From Lachnospiraceae bacterium (GTDB lineage Bacteria; Bacillota; Clostridia; Lachnospirales; Lachnospiraceae), in NCBI GenBank assembly GCA_016283575.1, contig JAEEND010000022.1, forward strand, positions 62,001 through 126,000: 64,000 nt of DNA, read 5' to 3'. The notes below the pieces were generated by a model. That model was not told the DNA's origin. It ran no database searches and saw only the letters and a program-made list of their open reading frames with translations. The translations under genes were made by a program, and so were the position numbers. Shown piece by piece: positions 44,778 to 53,324 of the stretch; the first letter of the stretch is position 1, and each line of letters begins with the position of its first letter.

Positions 44778-46871
44778 ATGAACGTATATACCGGAGACAA
44801 GATTAGGAATGTCGTGCTTTTGGGACACGGTGGTTGTGGAAAAACAAGTCTTTTGGAAGCTATGGCTTATCTTTGCGGCGTTACTTCCAGAATGGGTAAG
44901 ATTGATGACGGAAATACTTTGAGCGATTTCTCAAAGGAAGAACAGAAACGTAAATTCTCAATCAATACATCCCTTGTTTCATTGGAATGGGAAGGTACAA
45001 AGATCAACGTACTTGACACTCCGGGATATTTCGATTTCATTGGTGAGGTAGAAGAAGCGGTTGCAGCTGCCGATGCGGCCATTATCGTTGTATCCGGAAA
45101 ATCCGGATTTGAAGTTGGAACCGAAAAAGCCTGGGAGTTATGTGAAAAATACAAACTCCCCAGATTTATATTTGTAACTGAAATGGATATCGACAATGCT
45201 TCTTTTAAAAATGTATTGGAAGCAATGACCGAAAAATACGGAAAGCGTATGGCTCCCTTCCATTTGCCCATTCGTGAAAATGAAAAGCTTATCGGTTACG
45301 TTAATGTCATTTCCGAAACCGGTAATAAGTGGCAGGGCAAGGATGCGGTTGAAATTCCCGTTCCCGATTATTCAAAGCCCAATCTTGAACAGTATCGTGA
45401 AACATTAATGGAAACCGTTGCCGAGACCAGCGAAGATATGATGGAACGTTACTTTGCGGGAGAAAAATTCTCCGATGCTGAAATAAGATCCGCACTCAGA
45501 ACCAACATTATTGACGGCTCCGTTGTTCCCATGACTATGGGTTCATCCCTTCTTTGCTACGGTATTTATACATTGCTAGATGATATTGTTAAATACTTCC
45601 CCGATGGAGAAAACGGTAAGATTGCCGGCATCAATATGAAGACCAATGATATCTTTGAAGCTGATTATGATTTCTCCAAGCCCAAGTCAGCATTTATATT
45701 TAAGACTATCGTGGATCCTTTTATCGGCAAGTATTCACTCATTAAAGTCTGCTCGGGTGTATTTAAGACGGACGATCTTATTTACAATCCCGATAAGGAT
45801 ATTGAAGAAAAAATAGGTAAGATTTATACCTTACAGGGTAATAAGCCTATTGAAGTGCCGGAGCTTCATGCAGGCGATATCGGTGCGCTTCAGAAACTTA
45901 CAGCCGCAAGAACCGGCAATTCCCTTTCTACCAAGGCAACTACCATTAAATATGGAATGTTTGATATTTCAAAGCCCTATACCTATATGAGATATAAGGC
46001 TGTAAACAAGGGTGATATCGATAAGATTTCGCAGGCTTTACAGAAGATGACTCATGAAGATCTTACCTTAAAGAATGTAAATGACTCTGAAAACGGTCAG
46101 ATGCTTCTTTATGGAATGGGTGATATGCATCTTGATATTGTTAAATCCATTCTTAAGAACGAATACAAGGTTGATATTGAGCTTTCAAAGCCCAAGGTTG
46201 CATTCCGTGAAACCATTAAAAAGAAATCCGATGTTGAATATAAATATAAAAAGCAGTCCGGCGGACATGGTCAGTATGGTCATGTAAAAATGCGTTTTGA
46301 GCCTTCGGATGATATTACCAAGTCCTATGAATTCTTTGAAGAAGTTGTGGGCGGCGCTGTACCCAAGAATTATTTCCCCGCTGTTGAAAAGGGTCTGCAG
46401 GAATCTGTTTTAAGAGGACCTCTTGCAGCTTATCCCGTAGTGGGAGTTAAAGCTACTTTATATGATGGTTCATATCATCCCGTTGATTCATCTGAAATGG
46501 CATTTAAGACCGCTGCGATCCAGGCTTTCAAAAAAGGATTTATGGAAGCAGGTCCCGTTCTTCTTGAACCCATCGAGAACTTAAAGGTTACCGTTCCCGA
46601 TTCCTATACCGGTGATGTAATGGGCGACTTAAATAAGAGAAGAGGACGTGTTCTTGGTATGACCCCTCAGCCCGGAGGAAAAACAGTTATTGAAGCCAAT
46701 ATTCCCATGATGGGACTCTTTGGATATTGTACTGATCTTCGTTCCATGACCGGCGGAAGAGGAAGCTTTGAATATGAATTTGATCGTTATGAGCAGGCTC
46801 CTTCGGATATTCAGGAAGCAGAAGTTAAGGCAAGAGCCGAAAAGGTTCAGGAATCAAGTGTAGATGCCTGA
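44778..46871 (+). CDS. EF-G-like translational GTPase with altered G motifs
   Basis: 697 residues with the five-domain layout of EF-G. G1 is GHGGCGKTS (canonical AHxDAGKTT), G3 is DTPGYFDF (canonical DTPGHVDF, so the catalytic His is Tyr), as in the EF-G2/FusA2-like branch. G4 is TEMD in IFVTEMDIDN instead of NKxD, losing the residues that read guanine. Domain II, III (LYGMGDMHLDI), IV (SGGHGQYGHVKMRFEPS) and V (YCTDLRSMTGGRGSFEYEF) are intact. It is probably not the housekeeping EF-G. GGAGG precedes the ATG. Followed by a terminator. Confidence 0.88.
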   Translation: MNVYTGDKIRNVVLLGHGGCGKTSLLEAMAYLCGVTSRMGKIDDGNTLSDFSKEEQKRKFSINTSLVSLEWEGTKINVLDTPGYFDFIGEVEEAVAAADAAIIVVSGKSGFEVGTEKAWELCEKYKLPRFIFVTEMDIDNASFKNVLEAMTEKYGKRMAPFHLPIRENEKLIGYVNVISETGNKWQGKDAVEIPVPDYSKPNLEQYRETLMETVAETSEDMMERYFAGEKFSDAEIRSALRTNIIDGSVVPMTMGSSLLCYGIYTLLDDIVKYFPDGENGKIAGINMKTNDIFEADYDFSKPKSAFIFKTIVDPFIGKYSLIKVCSGVFKTDDLIYNPDKDIEEKIGKIYTLQGNKPIEVPELHAGDIGALQKLTAARTGNSLSTKATTIKYGMFDISKPYTYMRYKAVNKGDIDKISQALQKMTHEDLTLKNVNDSENGQMLLYGMGDMHLDIVKSILKNEYKVDIELSKPKVAFRETIKKKSDVEYKYKKQSGGHGQYGHVKMRFEPSDDITKSYEFFEEVVGGAVPKNYFPAVEKGLQESVLRGPLAAYPVVGVKATLYDGSYHPVDSSEMAFKTAAIQAFKKGFMEAGPVLLEPIENLKVTVPDSYTGDVMGDLNKRRGRVLGMTPQPGGKTVIEANIPMMGLFGYCTDLRSMTGGRGSFEYEFDRYEQAPSDIQEAEVKARAEKVQESSVDA

Positions 46872-46897
46872 TAAAAAATATTTTGAGTGTAATAGAA

Positions 46898-46926
46898 TGC
46901 CCGTCCTTTAACGGACGGGTATTTTA
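46898..46926 (+). terminator. Terminator of the EF-G-like gene
   Basis: GCCCGTCC and GGACGGGT arms around TTTAAC, then ATTTTATTT. Confidence 0.88.
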
Positions 46927-46984
46927 TTTCAGATTAATTATTTGCAAATCACTCAAAATTATGATTTTCATAAGAGGTGATACC

Positions 46985-47341
46985 ATGAAAAAGGAGCGGA
47001 TTGAAAGCTTAAAAAGTCTGGGCGTTGATCTTGACGAAACGCTTGAACGCTTTGTCGGAAACGAAGATTTATATTTTAAGTGTCTGAATAAATTTTTAAA
47101 TGATAAAAATTATGGGCATTTAATGGAGGCAATTAAGGATGAAGATTCTTCAGAAGCTTTTGAAGCCGCCCATGCCCTTAAAGGTGTTTCCGCAAATCTC
47201 GGCCTTGATAATCTATATGAAGAGATGAAAGTCATAACCGAAGTTTTCAGAGCAGGTTCCCTTGATTATGATCCTGACAATTTTGAGAAAATGAAGCAAG
47301 AGTATAAACGGGCAATGAATACCATCGAAGGGTTTAAGTAA
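46985..47341 (+). CDS. Hpt-domain phosphotransfer protein
   Basis: 118 residues from ATG 46985, after AGAGGTGAT; the tracked start lies in the terminator. A four-helix Hpt fold is expected. The phospho-accepting His63 is in AAHALKGVSANLGL, the classic HAxKG motif. It would relay phosphate between a hybrid kinase and a response regulator. No kinase is adjacent; the REC-GGDEF protein in this window is one conceivable partner, but nothing links them directly. Confidence 0.88.
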   Translation: MKKERIESLKSLGVDLDETLERFVGNEDLYFKCLNKFLNDKNYGHLMEAIKDEDSSEAFEAAHALKGVSANLGLDNLYEEMKVITEVFRAGSLDYDPDNFEKMKQEYKRAMNTIEGFK

Positions 47342-47570
47342 TATTTTGTTGTTTCATGCTCTTTCAATAATTGTTTTTTTATTAGATTAATAAAATTCGA
47401 CATATAATAAAGCTCCCATCGGGAAACGTATATGTTTCCCGATGGGGGCTTTATATATTGTCAATTTTTTGCTTTGCAAAAAAGGAGCAAAGCTCCATTT
47501 TATTAATCATTTGAAAAATAGTGCAGATTAAATTCAGTCTGATTTCTCACACAACATCTTGAAAATCCCC
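47342..47570. other. Structured intergenic region with three consecutive hairpins
   Basis: No gene. A 17-bp stem (AGCTCCCATCGGGAAAC/GTTTCCCGATGGGGGCT, one G-U) lies at 47411-47450. It is followed by TTTTTTGC-TTT-GCAAAAAA (47465-47483) and GGAGC-AAA-GCTCC (47484-47496, then ATTTTATT). The first probably terminates the Hpt transcript, although its T run is weak. The others could be a second terminator or part of a small RNA. Confidence 0.7.
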
Positions 47571-47598
47571 TTGTAAATTTTTCAATATATAGTAAAAT
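47571..47598 (+). promoter_or_regulatory. Candidate promoter of the sortase operon
   Basis: TTGTAA (47571-47576), 16-nt spacer, TAAAAT (47593-47598). The same hexamer pair appears upstream of the EF-G-like gene. Confidence 0.5.
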
Positions 47599-47635
47599 AT
47601 ATTATGTATAAAATTAAATTAGGGCAACTTTGCAA

Positions 47636-48466
47636 ATGGATCAGAAATTAAAGAATGAAGTTATAAAAGAAATAAAAAGGCAACAGCGAAATCGCAATAT
47701 TTTAGTGCTCTCTCTTTTGCTGGTGGGTCTTCTTTCCATTGGCTATTTTGTTAAATATTATTCCGAAACCGCCAGGACCGAGCGTGAGACCAATAAATGG
47801 TCTGAACTTAAGGATTCGGATTTAAACACTTCATTATCCGTCAAACCCGTTGTGAGACGTGAGTACGAAGAAGACATAGTTATCCCGGATATCCTTGAAG
47901 AATATAAAATTTTATATAATAAGAATAAAAGTCTAATAGGATGGATCAAAATTGCCGATACTAATATTGATTATCCGGTTATGCAAACCGTGAATAATGA
48001 TTATTATCTAAAGCATAATTTTGATCAGGAAGAAGATAAGAACGGCTGTATTTTTCTTGATAAGGATTGTGATGTTATTAAGGGGAATACCAATTTCATA
48101 ATTTACGGACATCATATGAAAAGCGGTAAGATGTTCGGCGGTTTAAGCAAATACGCGAACCAGGACTATTATGAAGAGCATAAGACAGTCACTTTTGATA
48201 CCATTTACGAAAAAGGCACCTATGAAGTAATGTATGCCTTCAGATCGAGACTTTATAACTCCGACGAGATCGTATTTAAGTACTATCAGTTTATAGATGC
48301 CAATTCCGAAGAAGAATTCAACTCCGCCATGGAGGAAATGGCTGAGATGAGCCTCATTGATACCGGTGTTACGGCTCATTACGGAGATCAGCTTTTGACT
48401 CTTTCCACCTGCGATTATCAGGAAAGTAATGGAAGATTCGCAGTTGTATGCAAAAAAATTGATTAG
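47636..48466 (+). CDS. srtB: Class B sortase
   Basis: 276 residues from ATG 47636 (AGGG upstream, weak). One N-terminal membrane anchor (ILVLSLLLVGLLSIGYFV) puts the catalytic domain outside. Catalytic residues: His159 in IIYGHHMKSG, Cys259 in LSTCDYQ and Arg267 in NGRFAVVCKK. The LIGWIKIADTNIDYPVMQTVNNDYYLKHNF segment is typical of class B. It sits directly upstream of two large proteins with SPxT[AG]D sorting signals, which are its likely substrates. In Clostridioides difficile a class B sortase uses a related (S/P)PxTG signal. Confidence 0.93.
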   Translation: MDQKLKNEVIKEIKRQQRNRNILVLSLLLVGLLSIGYFVKYYSETARTERETNKWSELKDSDLNTSLSVKPVVRREYEEDIVIPDILEEYKILYNKNKSLIGWIKIADTNIDYPVMQTVNNDYYLKHNFDQEEDKNGCIFLDKDCDVIKGNTNFIIYGHHMKSGKMFGGLSKYANQDYYEEHKTVTFDTIYEKGTYEVMYAFRSRLYNSDEIVFKYYQFIDANSEEEFNSAMEEMAEMSLIDTGVTAHYGDQLLTLSTCDYQESNGRFAVVCKKID

Positions 48467-48507
48467 ACAAGACACAGATTTAAGTAGATTTTGGGAGGAA
48501 ATGCTTA

Positions 48508-51500
48508 ATGGGATTACTAAGAAAAGGTAAGGGGCTTTCAAGAAGAGCGAAGAAGACCATTCGTCGCTCTATTTCCGGTGTCTGCATGGCTACGGCAATT
48601 ATCGTTGCTTTGGTACCTGCCGAGGTGTCGAGAGGTTATTCGACAATACCTGCAGATAAGGTCGCCGAAAATGATTACACTTACGGTGTAAAGGATGACG
48701 GTACCGATGATACTGACCTTGAAATCGAGGGAAATTCATTTAAACTGGACCGTTATGATTTTACTACATCCAAAGCCTACAATGACGATCACTCAGAGCG
48801 CGCCACATATAAGACCAAGTATGTGCGTCAGTCTTCCGACGGTTCTTTTGAATACGGATGGCAGTTTGTAATTTATCAGGATAACTATAAAGGCGTTAAC
48901 TATGGTATTATCTGTGATTACAACTCCAGTTATCAGGCCAATACTCTTGAAATAGCAAAATCCCTCCCTTATGAATATACAACCGTTACAAAGGATGAAT
49001 TTAACGCATTCTTTGCAAATTATCAGAATACCTATGATGAGTATGTGGAAAATCCTTCAAACGGAATCACTTTTAACATTCCCGGACATGCTAATCCTTA
49101 TAAAGCGCGTTTCAGCATGAAGAAACCCGCCAATTCCGTTCTTACGGATTCCGATGAGTATTATCTTAAAAAGTACTTTAATGATGAATACTTATTGCAT
49201 GTTGAATTATACAGACAGTGGGAAGCTTCCGTTGCAGCCTACGAACAGTATCTTCACAATGTTGAACTTTATGAAAACGGACAGCTGGCACAGGAGCCTG
49301 CCGTTGTTCAGCCGCCGGATGAAGAACCCGAACTTTCTAAGTGGGTTAAGGATATTAAGAATGATGATAACACAGACAGTTTAAGACGTGTATTCTTCTG
49401 CGAAGTTAACCAGGCCTATAATACCAAGGTTAAGGGCTATACCCTTGTGGAAGTTAAAGACTATGTAAATCCTGCAACCGGCATTGAAACTCCCAAGATT
49501 TATCTTGCTCAGGGCGTGCCCAATCCCAATAATGACGCAAGCATTCCTAATGATAAGTTTGGTTTCCATGTAGATGCTTCCACCGATATTATTGCCATCG
49601 GTAATCAGGCATTTAAGGGAACTACCAATGTATATGATCTTCAGTTATCTGATGACCTTGCATTTGTAGGAGATGAAGCATTTAAGGATTCATTCGTACG
49701 TTCCATTGCATTCTCCAATGTTAAAAACATCGGTAACAGAGCATTTAAGTCATGTACACAGCTTACCAATATTACTTTTGATAACGGTACCACCATAATC
49801 GGTACTGAGGCATTTTACGGTTCCGGTTTAAGAAAGGTTTCATTCCCTTATTCCATTAAGGAAATCGGCCCCGGTGCATTTGCTAACTGTGCATATCTTG
49901 CCGAGATCGACCTTTCTCAGGTAGCTCAGGACGGAGCATCCATTGACGGATTTGCTTTCTATGATGATGTTGCACTTAATAAGATTCAGTTTTCAGATAC
50001 CATTGCAACCATCGGAGATGCTGCATTTGCATGTGTAAAGGGTGAAACCGGTACATTGACCGAATTCCAGTTCCCCGATAATGTTACATCCATCGGAGAT
50101 TTTGTGGTTGCCGGCCGTGCCAACTTAAGTAAGGTTATTATGCCTCGTAACTTAGGTAAGTCAGCTTCACCTGTAGTTACTCTTAAAGAAAATATCTTCA
50201 GAAACTGCTTTAATCTCGAATGCCTTGAATTCCCTGATGACTGCGGTTATCTGAATTTTAAAGAATGTGATGATATATTCACATCAATTACCAAGAAGAC
50301 CTTTTATGTAAAGGGTCCGGAAAATAACTCTGCAAAGACTCCCGCAAGTCCCAGGATCAGTACCTGGGGTAAAAGAAACGGACTTGGGGAAATGGTTCCT
50401 TATGTTTATGTAGATGAAAACGGTAAGACTCTTTATGAGATCAGTGATGAAACATACATCCTTGTTATCGACGGAGAGGGCGTATTGCAGTCCTGTAAAT
50501 TTGTTCCGGATCCCGATGTTGTTGTAGGACCTTTCGATATGGTTGTGCCCAGCAAGGTTGGTCAGACTGCGGTTACGGGTATTGCTACAGACTGTTTCTC
50601 GGATCTTGATGTTAAAAACAACATGGAAAGTCTTGTTATTGAAGATGATACCATTTCAGCCATTGCCGACAGCGCATTTAAGAATTTTAAGAATCTTAAA
50701 TATGTGGAACTCGGCAATACCGTTACTCGGATCGGAGCTTCCGCTTTTGAAGGCTGCGATAAGTTAACCCATGTTAAGTTCCATACACCTAAAAACGGAT
50801 ACTCAGATTTTCCTATTGATAATTTAGGTGCAAATGCTTTTGCTACAGGTGCATCAAGCCTTGTTTTTGAAGGTGATATAGATTCAAATTACGGCCCCTT
50901 TAAATGGGCTATGGATGTTAATAACTTTGTAGATGCCGATGAAGGTATAAGAGTATGTTATTATACCGGAGCTCCCGATTATCTTACCGTAATTGTTGAT
51001 AATAAGAACGGTTATCCCACTCTTATCAATTATCCTCATTACGATGAACTTAATGAGCATTCCGGCACTACCAATGATACCCATCCTCTTACCGAAAGAT
51101 ATGAGCACTTAGGTGAAGAAATTACCGAAAATGGTGAATTATATATTTATTCCACCACAGCCTATGAAGATAAGCTCATTGATAAGACTCTTAATATTAA
51201 GGTTCCTGACGGAATTAAGAGCATCGATGTAAAGGGTTACATGACCAACAATTCACTTGCAAACCCTGATTATTCATCGAATCTTTCAAATACAAAGAAT
51301 GTGGCAACTTATTTTGCCAATGCTTCATCCCCCGTATTCTGTAAGTATTACAACACCTACAGAGACTATGGTTTATTTAACGGTTACTATGGTAACGAAA
51401 CAGATAATGAGGGAAAGAAGAAGGAATACAGCTCAGTAACGGAACCTGACAGAACCAATGCACTTAAATACGAAACCGATTCAAGAGGTAATGACCGTAT

Positions 51501-53319
51501 TGATTCAATTGATCTGAATTCCGTAATTTACCTTCCCGAATATGCTTTCTATTCCTGTGAAAAGCTGTCAAAAATGTCACTCGGCGCGGATCTTGACACC
51601 ATGGGACCTGCTCCTTTTACGGGATGTAACAACTTGACTTCCGTAGGCGGTACAACCGATGACTTTACCTGCACCAACGGTATCGTTTATTCCGTTAATG
51701 AAGACGGATCTTACAATATAGTTGAAGTACTTTCATCAAGAGGTCTTTCCGTAGGAAGCCAGAAGATTAAAGTGAGTGATGAAGATCCGAATCTTGCAAA
51801 GGTATCAACTATTTCAGACGGTGCTTTTGAAAATTGTGATTATATTACAGGTGTCAACTTCCAGGATATGAATCTTTTAGAGAACATTCCCGACACCTGC
51901 TTTAAGGATTGTAATAAACTAAATCAGATCATCCTGCCTGAAAACATTACCGAAGTAGGTCATAAGGCCTTTGCCAATACTATGGAAGGTATAGAAGTAG
52001 TATTCTACGGCGAAGAAGTTTATATTCCTCATGACGCTTTTGACGGACTTTCTTCTTTCAGAGTTATTTCTTATGAAGATTCCGCAGTAAGAAAAGCAGC
52101 AAGGGACTTAGGCGCTGATGTTTCAGAAGTACTTGATGACACAGTTAAAGTACAGTTCTTTGATTATGACGGTAAAGAATTGTCACCCATTATATTCGTA
52201 ACGGAAGGAGGAGATGTTTCTTTATCAGACATCCCCGAAAATCCTGAAAGAGAAGGATATAAATTCGTCGGCTGGAACAAAGAACTTACCAATATCAAAA
52301 CTGATACTGTTGTAGTTGCAACTTACGAACGTGTTCCCGGTACCGTTGATCCCGATGATCCCGGTACAAGCACTTCCGATCCCGGAAACGGTAACAGTAC
52401 AAGTAATCCTACAAGCAATTCCAACAGTACATCAAATACTCAGTTATATACTTTGACGGTAACTAACGGTAACGGAAGCGGAAGCTATGCTGCCGGTGCA
52501 ACTGTTATCATTACATGTACCAATCCTCCCGCGGGACAGGTATTCGATAAGTGGGTTCCCGGTTCCGATGATCTTGGAATTGCAAGTGTAAATGTGGCTG
52601 CAACAACATTAGTAATGCCTGCTCACGAAGCAACTGTACAGGCGACATTTAAGAATGCGCCCACCAATACATCAAACAGCGGTTCCAACAACGGCGGAAG
52701 CACCAGTACCAGTACCACGACTTCAACCGGAAATAACAATAACGGTTCCAGCGTTATTATTTCAAAGAACGGCATATCCAATAAAGAACTTGCATCTGCA
52801 ACGGTTTCTGGTTCTACAGATAATTACATCATAAGGATCGCAGAGACAACAGCAGCTACTGCCGCAGTTGAAAAGGCTCTTACCAATGAATACGGAAGTC
52901 TTGATAATGTACGTTACAGTGCAATGGATATAACACTTTATGATGCAACGGGACAGAATCAGATCACTGATTATTCCGGCCTCAGCATTGCTATCACAAT
53001 GCCGTTACCCGATGTAATGACCAAGTATGCAGGTAACAATAAGGTCGCAGGCGTTGTAAATGAAAAGCTTGATAAGCTTTCTCCTAAATTCACAACCATT
53101 GACGGCGTATCCTGCATTACATTTACAGCGACTCACTTCTCACCGTATACAATCTATGTAAACGTTGAGAATATGGGTGAAAGTGTTACGGATGAATCTC
53201 CCAAGACAGCGGACGGAATCCATCCCAAGTGGTTCCTGGTATTCGGTCTTGCAGCACTCAGTATCGGACTATTCTTTATGAAGGATAAGCAGAGCGTTAA
53301 AAATCTGAATCTTGGATAA
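48508..53319 (+). CDS. Large LRR_5 (BspA-like) surface protein with sortase signal SPKTAD
   Basis: 1603 residues. A long basic signal peptide (RRAKKTIRRSISGVCMATAIIVALVPAEVS) leads to a ~300-residue N-terminal region I do not recognise. Leucine-rich BspA-type repeats lie at ~360-590, ~715-800, ~1005-1050 and ~1130-1210 (pattern IGxxAFxxCxxLxxIxF). An InlB B-repeat-like domain follows at ~1213-1275 (VQFFDYDGKELSP...GYKFVGWNKELTNI), then a Ser/Thr/Asn linker, a second beta module (LYTLTVTNGNGSGSY...), another linker, and a C-terminal domain shared with the next protein. The end is SPKTAD (~1563), GIHPK, a membrane helix and a basic tail. Probably adhesive; wall-anchored by the adjacent sortase. 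Confidence 0.88.
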   Translation: MGLLRKGKGLSRRAKKTIRRSISGVCMATAIIVALVPAEVSRGYSTIPADKVAENDYTYGVKDDGTDDTDLEIEGNSFKLDRYDFTTSKAYNDDHSERATYKTKYVRQSSDGSFEYGWQFVIYQDNYKGVNYGIICDYNSSYQANTLEIAKSLPYEYTTVTKDEFNAFFANYQNTYDEYVENPSNGITFNIPGHANPYKARFSMKKPANSVLTDSDEYYLKKYFNDEYLLHVELYRQWEASVAAYEQYLHNVELYENGQLAQEPAVVQPPDEEPELSKWVKDIKNDDNTDSLRRVFFCEVNQAYNTKVKGYTLVEVKDYVNPATGIETPKIYLAQGVPNPNNDASIPNDKFGFHVDASTDIIAIGNQAFKGTTNVYDLQLSDDLAFVGDEAFKDSFVRSIAFSNVKNIGNRAFKSCTQLTNITFDNGTTIIGTEAFYGSGLRKVSFPYSIKEIGPGAFANCAYLAEIDLSQVAQDGASIDGFAFYDDVALNKIQFSDTIATIGDAAFACVKGETGTLTEFQFPDNVTSIGDFVVAGRANLSKVIMPRNLGKSASPVVTLKENIFRNCFNLECLEFPDDCGYLNFKECDDIFTSITKKTFYVKGPENNSAKTPASPRISTWGKRNGLGEMVPYVYVDENGKTLYEISDETYILVIDGEGVLQSCKFVPDPDVVVGPFDMVVPSKVGQTAVTGIATDCFSDLDVKNNMESLVIEDDTISAIADSAFKNFKNLKYVELGNTVTRIGASAFEGCDKLTHVKFHTPKNGYSDFPIDNLGANAFATGASSLVFEGDIDSNYGPFKWAMDVNNFVDADEGIRVCYYTGAPDYLTVIVDNKNGYPTLINYPHYDELNEHSGTTNDTHPLTERYEHLGEEITENGELYIYSTTAYEDKLIDKTLNIKVPDGIKSIDVKGYMTNNSLANPDYSSNLSNTKNVATYFANASSPVFCKYYNTYRDYGLFNGYYGNETDNEGKKKEYSSVTEPDRTNALKYETDSRGNDRIDSIDLNSVIYLPEYAFYSCEKLSKMSLGADLDTMGPAPFTGCNNLTSVGGTTDDFTCTNGIVYSVNEDGSYNIVEVLSSRGLSVGSQKIKVSDEDPNLAKVSTISDGAFENCDYITGVNFQDMNLLENIPDTCFKDCNKLNQIILPENITEVGHKAFANTMEGIEVVFYGEEVYIPHDAFDGLSSFRVISYEDSAVRKAARDLGADVSEVLDDTVKVQFFDYDGKELSPIIFVTEGGDVSLSDIPENPEREGYKFVGWNKELTNIKTDTVVVATYERVPGTVDPDDPGTSTSDPGNGNSTSNPTSNSNSTSNTQLYTLTVTNGNGSGSYAAGATVIITCTNPPAGQVFDKWVPGSDDLGIASVNVAATTLVMPAHEATVQATFKNAPTNTSNSGSNNGGSTSTSTTTSTGNNNNGSSVIISKNGISNKELASATVSGSTDNYIIRIAETTAATAAVEKALTNEYGSLDNVRYSAMDITLYDATGQNQITDYSGLSIAITMPLPDVMTKYAGNNKVAGVVNEKLDKLSPKFTTIDGVSCITFTATHFSPYTIYVNVENMGESVTDESPKTADGIHPKWFLVFGLAALSIGLFFMKDKQSVKNLNLG

Positions 53320-53324
53320 GGTAT

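Noticed and set aside
52370-52440. Short Asn/Ser/Thr/Gly-rich repeat that could suggest a tandem repeat or CRISPR-like array
   Set aside because: It is a coding linker in the large LRR protein with no spacer structure.
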